Notes: a model not told the origin generated them from the sequence alone. Positions 35,064-43,389 are shown, counted from the first letter of the stretch. The stretch is 64,000 nt of DNA from Tardiphaga alba (GCF_018279705.1 NZ_CP036498.1:2559001-2623000), one strand, 5' to 3'. Program-made: numbers and translations.

Positions 35064-35492
35064 GTTCCCACTCCCACGCCCTATAATGGCGCTTCAGTGG
35101 GCCAACCGGGCAAGCGCACGGTATCCCGCCAAATCCTGTTCGCAAGTTAAAAATGTTCTGCTCGTCGAAGATGGGCGAGTGTCCGGTAGATGACTCATCT
35201 TCGCTTTGAGGTCGCAATTTCAATGAGTTTTGGTCTTCAAGCAAGCTTGCATCATTAAAGCACCGCAATGACGACCCTAGGGCGGAACACTGCGCAGCGG
35301 CGTCAGTCATTGCGACTACGGCTTTTTTAAAACTAGTGTTATTGTCTGGGCGGATTGTGCCCGACAATCCTCGCATTGGAGGCGCTCAGCCTGTTTGTCG
35401 GATCGCTTAGGGTGTGGACCGCGTCGATAAGCGATCATTCGGCCTCCGCATTTTCCGCACGTCTCGCCACTTTGGGGCGCTTGCGAGGGTCT
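35064..35492. other. Intergenic stretch, no supportable gene
   Basis: Open frames here (35038-35376 minus, 35355-35729 plus) have no recognisable product, irregular composition and no ribosome sites, so I do not call them. No promoter of the types found elsewhere in the window is visible. Confidence 0.4.
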
Positions 35493-35681
35493 TCACTGTT
35501 TTTCGGCCTTCGCCGCCATGCGTTCGGATTGTCTAGAGAGTCGCTCCTTGTCTATCTCAGACTGGCCAAGTTGTTTGGTTTGAGCTGCGTCCATCACGGC
35601 GATGATTGCATCTGTATGTTCAACGCCCTCTCTGACCGCAACGGCCAACCGTTTATTGGGCAGAACCAAAAGCCAGCTCAT
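35493..35681 (-). CDS. Hypothetical small protein, 62 residues, doubtful
   Basis: The product (MSWLLVLPNKRLAVAVREGV and onward) ends in a charged, helical segment (LGQSEIDKERLSRQSERMAAKAEKQ). The composition is protein-like, but no family is recognised and only a weak GAGAAG site precedes ATG 35681. It lies 28 nt downstream of the EcfG-driven 32-residue gene and could be co-transcribed with it. Confidence 0.4.
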   Translation of the reverse strand: MSWLLVLPNKRLAVAVREGVEHTDAIIAVMDAAQTKQLGQSEIDKERLSRQSERMAAKAEKQ

Positions 35682-35709
35682 CGATCTGAACTTCTCGTGA
35701 CGGTGGGGA

Positions 35710-35808
35710 TCATCGTGCGATCAAAGTGACCATCGATGTCCCGGCTAACGCGAAACATATACAAGCAAGCAGCCCAAGGCCGATGATCGTCTTTTCAAAG
35801 TTGCACAT
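35710..35808 (-). CDS. Tiny membrane protein, 32 residues, stress-regulated
   Basis: ATG 35808 has GGGGAAGGCGG upstream and encodes a short polar start (MCNFEKT) and one hydrophobic helix (IIGLGLLACICFALAGTSMV). The perfect EcfG promoter at 35847-35871 would start transcription near 35839, and the ATG fits it well. A longer reading from 35898 would begin before the promoter and is rejected. Function unknown; such single-helix proteins often act on a membrane partner. Confidence 0.6.
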   Translation of the reverse strand: MCNFEKTIIGLGLLACICFALAGTSMVTLIAR

Positions 35809-35846
35809 CCGCCTTCCCCTGGTGGGTCTGCTCGCTCGAAACGCGA

Positions 35847-35871
35847 AACGCATTTTGAGCTGATTTGTTCC
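35847..35871 (-). promoter_or_regulatory. EcfG-type promoter
   Basis: On the minus strand, GGAAC (35871-35867) is followed by 16 nt and CGTT (35850-35847), a perfect match. It drives the 32-residue membrane protein and perhaps the gene after it. Confidence 0.78.
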
Positions 35872-36141
35872 GGGGCGGGCGGGGAGATGTGCAGCCACAA
35901 AGGATTGGTCTTTGACCTGCGCTGACCGAAAGTCGGATCCAAAAGCTCGTGACCAGCGCCGTAGAGCCGTGCTGGGCTAATCGGCGAAGACTTGCAGGAA
36001 TAGATCGCTTGACCAAGACATAATCCGGCCGATTTTGATCGTTAATTGAGTAACTTAGCACGCGGGATCCGAGAATTTGGAAGCCGGATCCGGGGGCGTG
36101 CGCTTATCAAAACATCCATTTTGATCCAACGGGATAGCTCG

Positions 36142-37470
36142 ATGCCCCCAATGCCGCCCTCTGTCTCGCGCGTGGCTGCGCCTGCCTCTTCTGTCTCCAC
36201 CATTCTTTCAAAGGGAGTTGGCCGTCTTGAAACCACATTGCGGCTAACCACCGCGATTCTGGCTCTGGCCGCAGGCGTCTACACCTATCTCGGCGTGCGT
36301 GAGCTTCTGAACGGGAGCCCGACGACGGTGTTCTTTGCCGCCGTGATCTATGCAGTGGCTGTTTCGGTCGGCATCTACGCCTTCTGGGTGTTCCTTATGC
36401 AGTTCATGCCGCATGTCGTCGATCGGCGTGGCCGCGGCCTGATGTTCGGCTGCATGGCGCTAGGCTCACTGATGATTGTGGCGATGTCGTCATGGCTGAA
36501 TGCCTCAGCGCTGGCCGGCGCGGCGGCGATCCAGCAGCATCTTGCGATCACGGTACAGAACTATACGCGCGATCTCGACACCGCCAACAGCAACGCCATC
36601 GCGGCGCAGAGTCTGCTGCCGGACATTCAGTTGGCTTCATCGCGTTTCGCCAAACTCGCAGATGCCGAACGCACTGGATCGCTGACGGGCACCTCCGGCT
36701 CCGGCACCGTAGTGCAACTCCTGACGCAGATGTCCGGGCAGCTCGAAGGACTGGGCAATGAGGTCCAGGCGTCCGGCAAGCGCGTGTCGTCCCTGTTCGA
36801 ACTCGGCGGCAAGCATCTCGCCAAGATGCGCGAACTGATTTCGGACCGCGGTCCGATCGCGACGCGTAGCGATGCCTTTGCCACGGAGTCGCTGGCGCTG
36901 ATGGGCGTAATCACCAATTTGCAGCAAACCTCCGTGGCGCCAGCCGTGAAGCGCGCGGCAATCTCACTGACATCCGGCTTTATCGCGCCGGCAGCCGGTG
37001 GACGGGGTGATCTGGCCGACAGGCAAAGCGCTGTCGTCAGCAAGGTTGAGGGCTCGATCTCGGCACAAGCGAATTCGCTTGCAGAGGCCGCTGACAAGAT
37101 CCTCGCACTGCCCAAGGTGGAGCCTGGGCGCTTTCAGGCCATGTCCCCGGCGGAGGCCGTGCTGCGCTATGCCAGCGATTTTATCCCGAGCTGGGCCGGC
37201 GCGATCTCTATCGATCTGATGCCGGCGGTGCTTGTGCTGATCCTTTGCGTGGTCCATGCCGCGATCCGGCGGGAAGGTGCGCCTGCCGTAGCCGCCACCG
37301 ACATGACTGTCGGAGAAATGATGGCAGCGCTTCAGATGGCGCGGGACGTCGCCGCAGTGCGCGATGCAGTGCCCGAGCCGCCGTCTCCGGACGATGCCCG
37401 AGAGCGCGTGCCGGAGGCTGTGAGCGACGAGAACGTCACGGCCCTCTCCACAGCGCGACATGTGAAGTAG
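36142..37470 (+). CDS. Multi-pass membrane protein with a periplasmic/coiled-coil middle part
   Basis: The 442-residue product has three N-terminal membrane helices (TLRLTTAILALAAGVYTYLG, TVFFAAVIYAVAVSVGIYAFWVF and MFGCMALGSLMIVAMSSWL), a long helical soluble part (about residues 125-360) and a fourth helix near the C-terminus (IDLMPAVLVLILCVVHAAI). It has no domain I can name. ATG 36142 is chosen because a TTG at 36046 would add an unlikely N-terminal tail. The gene is followed after 7 nt by a membrane-anchored ClpP-like protease gene, and the pair is probably a functional unit. Confidence 0.75.
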   Translation: MPPMPPSVSRVAAPASSVSTILSKGVGRLETTLRLTTAILALAAGVYTYLGVRELLNGSPTTVFFAAVIYAVAVSVGIYAFWVFLMQFMPHVVDRRGRGLMFGCMALGSLMIVAMSSWLNASALAGAAAIQQHLAITVQNYTRDLDTANSNAIAAQSLLPDIQLASSRFAKLADAERTGSLTGTSGSGTVVQLLTQMSGQLEGLGNEVQASGKRVSSLFELGGKHLAKMRELISDRGPIATRSDAFATESLALMGVITNLQQTSVAPAVKRAAISLTSGFIAPAAGGRGDLADRQSAVVSKVEGSISAQANSLAEAADKILALPKVEPGRFQAMSPAEAVLRYASDFIPSWAGAISIDLMPAVLVLILCVVHAAIRREGAPAVAATDMTVGEMMAALQMARDVAAVRDAVPEPPSPDDARERVPEAVSDENVTALSTARHVK

Positions 37471-37477
37471 GCGCGCC

Positions 37478-38314
37478 ATGGCCGATCACATGACGTTTAA
37501 GCAGCGTTTTTCGGCGTGGCTTGCCGATTACCCGGATGACGCCATCCTGCGAAAGATCTTTCAAGGCGTGGTGGCGGTGACGATCGCCGTGCTCGCGCTC
37601 GACCTCGCGGGAATGAACGGCCTGTTGAAGTCCAGCGACACCGCATCATCGCCGGCCGAGACGGCGCCCCGTCTCGACGTGCCTGCCATCTTGGCACCGT
37701 TGTTGCCGGGCAGCGACCGCCGCGGTGTGCCGATGCCGCGCGCGGACGGGGCGCTGGCAAAGCCGATGAGTTTCGAATTGGTTGGCGGCGGCCGCCTGAT
37801 GGCAAGCGGGACGATCACGCCCGGCGTGTCCGAGGCTTTCGCCGCCGAGATCGCCAAGCGCGGCGACTACGTCAAGACCGTAGTGTTGAATTCGCCGGGC
37901 GGGTCAGTGTCCGACGCGCTGGCGATGGGGCGGCTCATTCGCGAAAAGCGGCTGGCGACCGAGGTCGAGGCCGGCAAACTATGCGCGTCTTCGTGTCCGC
38001 TGATGTTTGTCGGTGGCCAAGAGCGCCGCGCCGGCGAAAAGGCCGCGATCGGCGTCCATCAGGTGTTCGCCGCGAGTGCGCTCGATCCTAATGTCCATCG
38101 CGACGAGATGAGCGACGCACAGCGCATCTCGGCTCGCTGTCAGCGCTATCTGGGCGATATGGGCATCAATCTCCAGGTCTGGGTTCATGCAATGGAGACG
38201 CCGAAAGACCGGCTGTTCGTATTCAAGCCAGACGAGTTGAAGACGTTGAACGTCGTGACCTCTACGCCGGCAGTCGAGCCAAGCGAAGTGCCAGCAGCGA
38301 AAACCCGCACGTAG
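37478..38314 (+). CDS. Membrane-anchored ClpP-like serine protease
   Basis: The 278-residue product has one N-terminal membrane helix (IFQGVVAVTIAVLALDLAGM) and a periplasmic ClpP/SppA-like domain. The oxyanion-hole loop is VVLNSPGGSVSDALAMGRLI. The predicted nucleophile is the first or second Ser in KLCASSCPLMFVGG, and His in IGVHQVF completes the pair. Periplasmic proteins of this kind in alphaproteobacteria lack studied functions. It follows the membrane protein at 36142-37470 with 7 nt between, so the neighbour may be its substrate, inhibitor or partner; that is inference. Confidence 0.8.
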   Translation: MADHMTFKQRFSAWLADYPDDAILRKIFQGVVAVTIAVLALDLAGMNGLLKSSDTASSPAETAPRLDVPAILAPLLPGSDRRGVPMPRADGALAKPMSFELVGGGRLMASGTITPGVSEAFAAEIAKRGDYVKTVVLNSPGGSVSDALAMGRLIREKRLATEVEAGKLCASSCPLMFVGGQERRAGEKAAIGVHQVFAASALDPNVHRDEMSDAQRISARCQRYLGDMGINLQVWVHAMETPKDRLFVFKPDELKTLNVVTSTPAVEPSEVPAAKTRT

Positions 38315-38879
38315 ACAGTTAATTTGCCCCTGCATCTGTACGTTTTTCGCTTGGGTCCTTCAACGTAACCACTGGTTACGCCGAAAGCATGGAAAACTAA
38401 CCGCTCGACCGGTCGAGGGATGTCTTCCAATTTTTTGATTACGTCATTGTCGAGTTTTCGGACTCTGCAGGGCGGCAATAAACCAACGAAATCAAGCACT
38501 GAACTTTGGATTCAATCAGCTACCCAACTCCCTCCAGCATGTGTACGCGGATTGAATTTTTGGACTCTACAAGAGATCTGAAATTGCATGCCAAAATGAG
38601 GTTGGCTCGGCTAAGATAGGCCCACGGGCCGAGGCTTTCCCGCGGGGTGCCGAAGGAAAAGTGCTCATGGTTTAACCTCGCCGATAAGCCTTATTCGTAG
38701 GATAGGGCGAAAGTCGTTGCTGTGCCTATAAGTCGATCATCGATCGAAAACCGATACCTGCAAATGCGACAAGCCTGGTAGGTCAGAGATCGGAGAACGT
38801 CCGGCTTGACCGCGACCTGAAGCGCTACTCTTTGCGGGCTGTTTTGCGCTGTTGGAATATGGCCGATAATGGATAAGCG
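38315..38879. other. Intergenic stretch with a small palindrome
   Basis: An inverted repeat (CGTAACC, ACT, GGTTACG) lies at 38364-38380 and could be an operator, but no gene nearby uses it clearly. The rest shows no gene, EcfG site or repeat that I recognise. Confidence 0.4.
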
Positions 38880-39071
38880 ATGAGATTTTATACGATGATC
38901 GACGAGCCCGGTCCGCTTGACGCAATCGAAGATTGGGAACGGTATACGGCGAAGCTGGAAGCTCTACCGGAAGATGCGTTGGAACGTGCGGTACTCCTTC
39001 CTAAAGTAAAAGAGTGGATAGGACGCATAGGGACGGGGCACCAGCGAGCTTGCATCGACAACGTAACTTGA
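38880..39071 (+). CDS. Hypothetical small protein, 63 residues
   Basis: The product (MRFYTMIDEPGPLDAIEDWE and onward) has a plausible helical middle (RYTAKLEALPEDALERAVLLPKVKEWIGRIG). No family is recognised. GGATAAG precedes ATG 38880; ATG 38895 is an alternative. The gene stands alone in low-density accessory DNA. Confidence 0.45.
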   Translation: MRFYTMIDEPGPLDAIEDWERYTAKLEALPEDALERAVLLPKVKEWIGRIGTGHQRACIDNVT

Positions 39072-39299
39072 GCGACCGAAGGTGCCACACGCGACTTCTC
39101 TCAATTCTCGATGTTCCAGATACCGGCCTACGGGCAATGTCGATCTCACTGCGCCAGCCTTGCCTTTGTCCTACTGGGTCGCAACGCTTGCAGGACAGAG
39201 AGCCGACGGTAGGAAATTCAGGCCGAGCGAGCCCCCTAGCCTTGGATCTTTACCGCAACAGCGCCCCCTGACATCGTCGAAAATCTTGTGCGCTCGGGT

Positions 39300-39330
39300 T
39301 ACAAATAGTGATACAAATCGTGCTACAAAT
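39300..39330. repeat. Three direct repeats of TACAAAT, period 12
   Basis: TACAAAT occurs at 39300-39306, 39312-39318 and 39324-39330, exactly 12 bp apart. The repeats sit in AT-rich DNA with no gene. They could be an iteron-like protein site or a remnant of a mobile element edge; the sequence alone does not decide. Confidence 0.55.
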
Positions 39331-39407
39331 TGAAGTGGAAAATCGAAATATATCAATACTTTCAATATACCTACGGCTGCTACCAATCCTTTCGAGCGCA
39401 CCAATTC

Positions 39408-39446
39408 AAAAAAACCCCGCAGCCTTAATGGCTTGCGGGGTTTTTT
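39408..39446. terminator. Strong bidirectional terminator
   Basis: ACCCCGCA pairs with TGCGGGGT, with an inner GCC/GGC pairing, flanked by A-runs on the left and a T-run (GGGGTTTTTTG) on the right. It is symmetric, so it can terminate from both sides. No confident gene lies directly upstream of it, apart from the doubtful one at 38880. Confidence 0.85.
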
Positions 39447-39542
39447 GTATCTAAATTCTCGTTTGCTGCGCGTTGCGGTGGCAGCGCTTTGATGCCCGGA
39501 GCCAGATCTGACTTCGAGAGACATCTTGATGTTTTGTCTGAG

Positions 39543-39562
39543 TTGTACATAGATATGTACAA
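39543..39562. promoter_or_regulatory. YefM-type operator (paired TGTACA cores)
   Basis: A perfect inverted repeat (TTGTACAT, AGAT, ATGTACAA) holds two TGTACA cores at 39544-39549 and 39556-39561, 12 bp centre to centre. The TGTACA hexamer is the known core of the yefM-yoeB operator in E. coli, and the antitoxin start is 29 nt downstream, so autoregulation is very likely. Confidence 0.85.
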
Positions 39563-39590
39563 TGTGGTCGTCGATCCGATGGAGCGCGAT

Positions 39591-39860
39591 ATGGGGCATG
39601 TTTCCTACAGTGAGCTGCGCAGCAACCTGGCCTCCTACATGGACGAAGTTTGCGATGATCGGACAGCGCTGGTGGTGACACGCCAGAACGCGCGGAGCGT
39701 CGTGCTGATGTCTGAAGAGGAATATGAGGGGTTGATGGAGACGTTTCATCTCCTGAAAAGCCCGGCCAATGCCACGCGCTTGCTGCGCTCGATCGATGAG
39801 GCCAATCGGGGCGAGCTCACGCCGCGGGAGACGCTTGAGCCGCCGTCCGCTGGCAAATGA
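39591..39860 (+). CDS. yefM: Antitoxin of the YefM/Phd family
   Basis: The 89-residue product starts MGHVSYSELRSNLASYMDEVCDD and shows the Phd/YefM fold: SYSELRSNLASYMDEV, ALVVTRQNARSVVLMSEEEYEGLMETFHLL, and a C-terminal toxin-binding tail (RLLRSIDEANRGELTPRETLE). ATG 39591 has GGAG (39580-39583) upstream; longer readings from 39489 are unlikely because the operator lies in between. The gene overlaps the toxin gene by 4 nt, as is typical. Confidence 0.92.
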   Translation: MGHVSYSELRSNLASYMDEVCDDRTALVVTRQNARSVVLMSEEEYEGLMETFHLLKSPANATRLLRSIDEANRGELTPRETLEPPSAGK

Positions 39861-40123
39861 AAACGGCTTGGACCGAAGATGCCTGGGCGGATTATCTGAG
39901 TTGGCAGCAGGAGGACCAGAAAGTCCTCCAGGCCATCAATGCACTTATCAAGGACATCAAGCGTGATCCGTTTAGGGGGCTCGGGAAACCGGAGCCCCTT
40001 AAACATACGCTGCAGGGTTGGTGGTCGCGCCGGATCACAGGCGAGCACCGTCTGGTCTATCGCGTCACCGGCAAAGGCGAAACGCAGCAGCTCGATATCG
40101 TGCAGTGTCGATATCACTACTGA
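39857..40123 (+). CDS. yoeB: Toxin YoeB (ribosome-dependent mRNA interferase)
   Basis: The 88-residue protein is a clear YoeB: AWADYLSWQQEDQKVLQAINALIKDIKRDPFRGLGKPEPLKHTLQGWWSRRITGEHRLVYRVTG and the C-terminal HY. The catalytic Glu, Arg and His are visible (E in KPEPLK, R in SRRI, H-x-L in EHRLVY region and terminal HY). YoeB cleaves mRNA on the ribosome and is held by YefM. It starts with an ATGA overlap to the antitoxin. Confidence 0.95.
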   Translation: MKTAWTEDAWADYLSWQQEDQKVLQAINALIKDIKRDPFRGLGKPEPLKHTLQGWWSRRITGEHRLVYRVTGKGETQQLDIVQCRYHY

Positions 40124-40192
40124 TGGTTTGGCCGACCCAGCTTCGTCCGCCGTTCTATGCGGATGGGCTCGCTGCTCGAGGGTATCACGGGA

Positions 40193-41377
40193 CTAACCCC
40201 GTGCCGCCATCACCAATGCGGCCAGCGCAGCCACCGCGCCGATCAGAAACGCGGTTCCATAGCCAAACAGCCCCGCCGCATATCCCACCGCCGGCGCCGT
40301 CACGCCGATCGCGAGATCGAAGAAGGCGATGAAATTCGCCACCGCGCGGCCGCGCTGTTCGATCGGGACGCGGCGGGTCGCCTCGACGCCCATGGCCGGG
40401 AAGATCAGCGAGAAGCCGAGACCGGTCACGAAGGCCCCCGCCAGCGCCACAGTAGGATTCGGCGCCAGCCAGATCATCGCCTGGCCGAGGGCCTCGACGG
40501 CGAGCGACACCATGGCGACGCGGGCGCCGCCATAGACGTCGGGCAGGTGGCTGGCGACCAGGCGCAGCGCGATGAAGCCGGTGGAGAAGGCGGTGAGGGC
40601 AAGGCCCGCGCCGGACCAGCCGCGCTCCAGATAGGCCAGCGTCATGAAGCCCGTGATGCCGGCGAACGGTATCGTCGCCAGGAACAGCACCATGCCGGAC
40701 CGCCAGATCAGGCCGATCACCTTGTAGAACGGCGTGCGCTGCGCATGGCCGGTGGGCGGCACGTCGGGGATCGCATAGGCGATGCCGAGCGCGATCAGGG
40801 GTGACAGCGCCGCTGCGATGCCGACGCCGGCAAATCCCGTGGCGGCATAGAGCGCAAGGCCGATCGGCGCGCCCAGTCCGATTGCCGAATACATCGCGAT
40901 GCCCTGCCACGACATCACGAGGCCGGTGCGCTGCGGGCCGAGCCGGCCGATGCACCAGCTCATGGCGCCGGTGATGAACAGGCTCTCGCCGAAGCCGAGC
41001 GCGATGCGTCCCATGATCAGCAGCGCCAGTTTGGCTTCGCCTGCCAGCGGCGCGCTCGCGGCCAGCAGATAGAACAGGCCGGCAAGGGCGGACAGAGGCA
41101 GGCCGAGCCGGATCACATAGCGGGCACCGTGATTGTCGCTGAGCGTGCCGGCGCGGTGGCGCGACAGCACCGTCACCACCGACTGGATGCCGATGGCGAA
41201 GCCGATCATGCCGGCGGAAAAGCCGAGCTGGTCGTGCATGTAGAGCGCGATCGGCGGCAGCGGCAGGCCGACGGCGAGGAAGCCGAAAAACACGATCGCA
41301 ACCTGCTTGATCAGGCTGGCGCGGTCGGAGCGCGTCAGCGGCGCAGGTTTGGTGCGGAGGGGAGCGTTGGGATTCAT
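40193..41377 (-). CDS. MFS transporter (YhhS-like)
   Basis: The 394-residue protein has twelve hydrophobic segments and MFS motif A-like sequence (AGTLSDNHGARYVIRLG) between helices 2 and 3. The pattern GMIGFAIGIQSVVTVLSRHRAGTLSDNHG and GFGESLFITGAMSW matches the YhhS/arabinose-efflux subfamily. Substrate unknown. ATG 41377 is the natural start. An overlapping frame covering 40185-41426 is only a shadow. The gene marks the change to denser, higher-GC DNA. Confidence 0.9.
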   Translation of the reverse strand: MNPNAPLRTKPAPLTRSDRASLIKQVAIVFFGFLAVGLPLPPIALYMHDQLGFSAGMIGFAIGIQSVVTVLSRHRAGTLSDNHGARYVIRLGLPLSALAGLFYLLAASAPLAGEAKLALLIMGRIALGFGESLFITGAMSWCIGRLGPQRTGLVMSWQGIAMYSAIGLGAPIGLALYAATGFAGVGIAAALSPLIALGIAYAIPDVPPTGHAQRTPFYKVIGLIWRSGMVLFLATIPFAGITGFMTLAYLERGWSGAGLALTAFSTGFIALRLVASHLPDVYGGARVAMVSLAVEALGQAMIWLAPNPTVALAGAFVTGLGFSLIFPAMGVEATRRVPIEQRGRAVANFIAFFDLAIGVTAPAVGYAAGLFGYGTAFLIGAVAALAALVMAARG

Positions 41378-41671
41378 ATCGACGTGCTTTCGGGGCGGCC
41401 GGCGCGAGCCGGTCGGAGCTGAGCACGTTGAGTGACGTTAACGCTTACGGCGGGGAGGCCCCGCGAGAGGTGAGGTACGTCCTGACATATGCTTGTGTCA
41501 AGCGCGCCCGTTCTGCTGCGGTTCGATGATCGATATCAATATCGGTGAACAAATCGACCGATCGATTGCAGTTGTCGTGCTGGCTTAGTGCTCCCGTAAC
41601 GATCTAGCATTAGCTGTCCCGCCGTAACCCCGGCGGCGATCGTGCAGCCTGACGGTCGACCCGGAGCCACC

Positions 41672-42046
41672 ATGAAATATCTGAGCTATGCCTATCGCGC
41701 CGTCGCCAATTTCGCGTTCCTGGCGCTGGTCTATTTCAGCCTGAATTTCATCGGCAACTATCAGCAGCGCGCCATCGTCGCGGCGCTGGTTCTGGCCTAT
41801 GCCGGCATGCGTGCGGTGTCTGCCGCGCACGGCTTCTATTTCTTCAAGGCGATCCAGAAACTGGAGCTGGAAACGCGCCGTCTCGGCGGGCTCGCCGGCG
41901 AGGGGCCGTCAGCCGTCGCCACCCGCAGGGCGCTGGTCGGCGATGTCGTGTCGCAGCGCCAGGCCGGTGAGATGAAGTCCTATATGGACCTGTTCTTCCT
42001 CGCCATCATCGCGGTGCTGTGCATCGCCAAGATCGTCACCGACTGA
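41672..42046 (+). CDS. Hypothetical membrane protein, 124 residues
   Basis: The product starts MKYLSYAYRAVANFAFLALV and has three or four hydrophobic segments (FAFLALVYFSLNFIG, AIVAALVLAYAGMRAV, and the last LFFLAIIAVLCIAKIV) with a polar middle. GGAGCCACC precedes ATG 41672. I do not recognise the family. It is followed by the convergent deacetylase gene, 20 nt away. Confidence 0.75.
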   Translation: MKYLSYAYRAVANFAFLALVYFSLNFIGNYQQRAIVAALVLAYAGMRAVSAAHGFYFFKAIQKLELETRRLGGLAGEGPSAVATRRALVGDVVSQRQAGEMKSYMDLFFLAIIAVLCIAKIVTD

Positions 42047-42066
42047 TCGCCGGTGGTTGGCGTCGC

Positions 42067-43389
42067 TTAGCGCGGCGCTGCCGCCGCCGCCGTCGGCGTC
42101 AGGCCCGGCGGAATGGCGCCGGGGATCGTGCGGCGCGGCGCGCTCGCATCGATGGAGATCAGACGCGCAATGCCGTCATTCTTGGCGCTTTGCACGCCGG
42201 GCTCGTGTGCGGCGTGATGCGGCAGGCGCACCAGCACCTTGATCGGCTGCATGTGCCGCTCTGCCATCTCGAATAGCGACGGGGCGGGCACCGGCAATGC
42301 ATCCACCGTGGTCGGTGCCGGCATGTTGGCGCGTGGCGGCCATGGCGCCTGCGCGGTCATCGGCGCCGCGCCGCGCGGGCGGCGGGCGCGATCGAAATTC
42401 TCGGTGAGCGACAGCAGCTGATCCGAGGCCGTGATTTCCGGCGCCGGCAGCATGTCGAGATGCGCGAAGCTGAAGCCCGGCACCTTGTGCCAGCGCGTGA
42501 TGGCAACGGTCTCCGACACCGGATGCATCTGCCAGTCCTGCGGCTGCGTCGGCGTCTTCGGCTTGTCCGCCGTCGCGGCTTCCACATGCACGATGCGATA
42601 ACCGCCGGCCTTGAGGTCGCGCAGGATGCCGGGCAGGGCGGCGACCGTGCGCGGCTGGATATCGTGCAGCAGCAGGATGCCTTTGCCTTTGGCCTTAATG
42701 CGCGAGATCGCGAGGTCATGCACCGTCTGCGAAGACACATGGCGCCAATCGTCGGCGGGGAAGTCGGCGCTCCAGGTCTGGATGCCGCGCGAGGCGAGAT
42801 AGTCCTCGACGGCGCTGGCGCGCAAGAGGCCTGGAATCCGGAAGAACGGCGACAGCAGCGCGGGATCGCCGAGCGCCGCTGTTGTATTCGCGATGCCGTC
42901 CTCGATCTCCTTCTGCGCCTGCTCGATCGGCATCCGGTTCATGCTGAGCGGATGGTTCTCGCTATGGGTGCCCACGGTGTGGCCGAGCCTGATCAGCTTG
43001 CGTACGCCGTCGGGAAATTCCTTGGCCATGCGGCCGACGATGAAGAAGGTCGCCTTCACGCATTCGGCCGCGAGAATATCGAGGATCTGGTTCGAATATT
43101 TCGGGATCGGGCCGTCGTCGAAGGTCAGCACGACCTCCTTGTCGCGCAGTGGCAGCGTCTGCGCATATTGCATCGTGCCGATGCGTGGATGTTCGCGCGG
43201 ATCGACCACGATGGTCCGCGAGGTGCCGAGCGCGTCGGGATTGTTGCAGCTGTCGGCATATGCGGGAGCGGTGGTGAGCAGCGCCAGACCCGCCAGCATG
43301 CCGAGGCACAGTTTCTGTGCCGGGCACAGCACCTGTCGTGCCCGCTTGCCAGTCTTTCCTGCTTCCATCACGCGATCCGTCAATTCCAA
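42067..43389 (-). CDS. Polysaccharide deacetylase family protein, exported, with proline/alanine-rich tail
   Basis: The 440-residue protein has an N-terminal export signal (LGMLAGLALLTTAPAYA) and a NodB-type deacetylase domain. Motif 1 is VVLTFDDGPIP (metal-binding Asp), motif 2 GTHSENHPLSM (His-x3-His), and the FFRIPGLL and LLLHDI motifs follow. Family members remove acetyl groups from chitin, peptidoglycan or polysaccharide. About 160 C-terminal residues beyond the domain are low-complexity and of unknown role. It is a paralogue of the next gene (43490-44260), with which it shares the CxNPDALGTSR start of the mature protein. Confidence 0.9.
   Translation of the reverse strand: MELTDRVMEAGKTGKRARQVLCPAQKLCLGMLAGLALLTTAPAYADSCNNPDALGTSRTIVVDPREHPRIGTMQYAQTLPLRDKEVVLTFDDGPIPKYSNQILDILAAECVKATFFIVGRMAKEFPDGVRKLIRLGHTVGTHSENHPLSMNRMPIEQAQKEIEDGIANTTAALGDPALLSPFFRIPGLLRASAVEDYLASRGIQTWSADFPADDWRHVSSQTVHDLAISRIKAKGKGILLLHDIQPRTVAALPGILRDLKAGGYRIVHVEAATADKPKTPTQPQDWQMHPVSETVAITRWHKVPGFSFAHLDMLPAPEITASDQLLSLTENFDRARRPRGAAPMTAQAPWPPRANMPAPTTVDALPVPAPSLFEMAERHMQPIKVLVRLPHHAAHEPGVQSAKNDGIARLISIDASAPRRTIPGAIPPGLTPTAAAAAPR

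Noticed and set aside
35038..35376. A 112-codon minus-strand frame
   Set aside because: The translation is irregular, it overlaps the gene at 34833-35063, and no start signal is visible.
39060..39450. A tRNA gene or attachment site next to the terminator
   Set aside because: I searched for the T-loop pattern and a clover-leaf and found none; the terminator alone does not prove it.
40185..41426. A minus-strand frame of 413 codons over the MFS gene
   Set aside because: It is in another frame of the same strand, with an arginine/histidine-rich composition and no helices; the MFS frame is clearly the real one.
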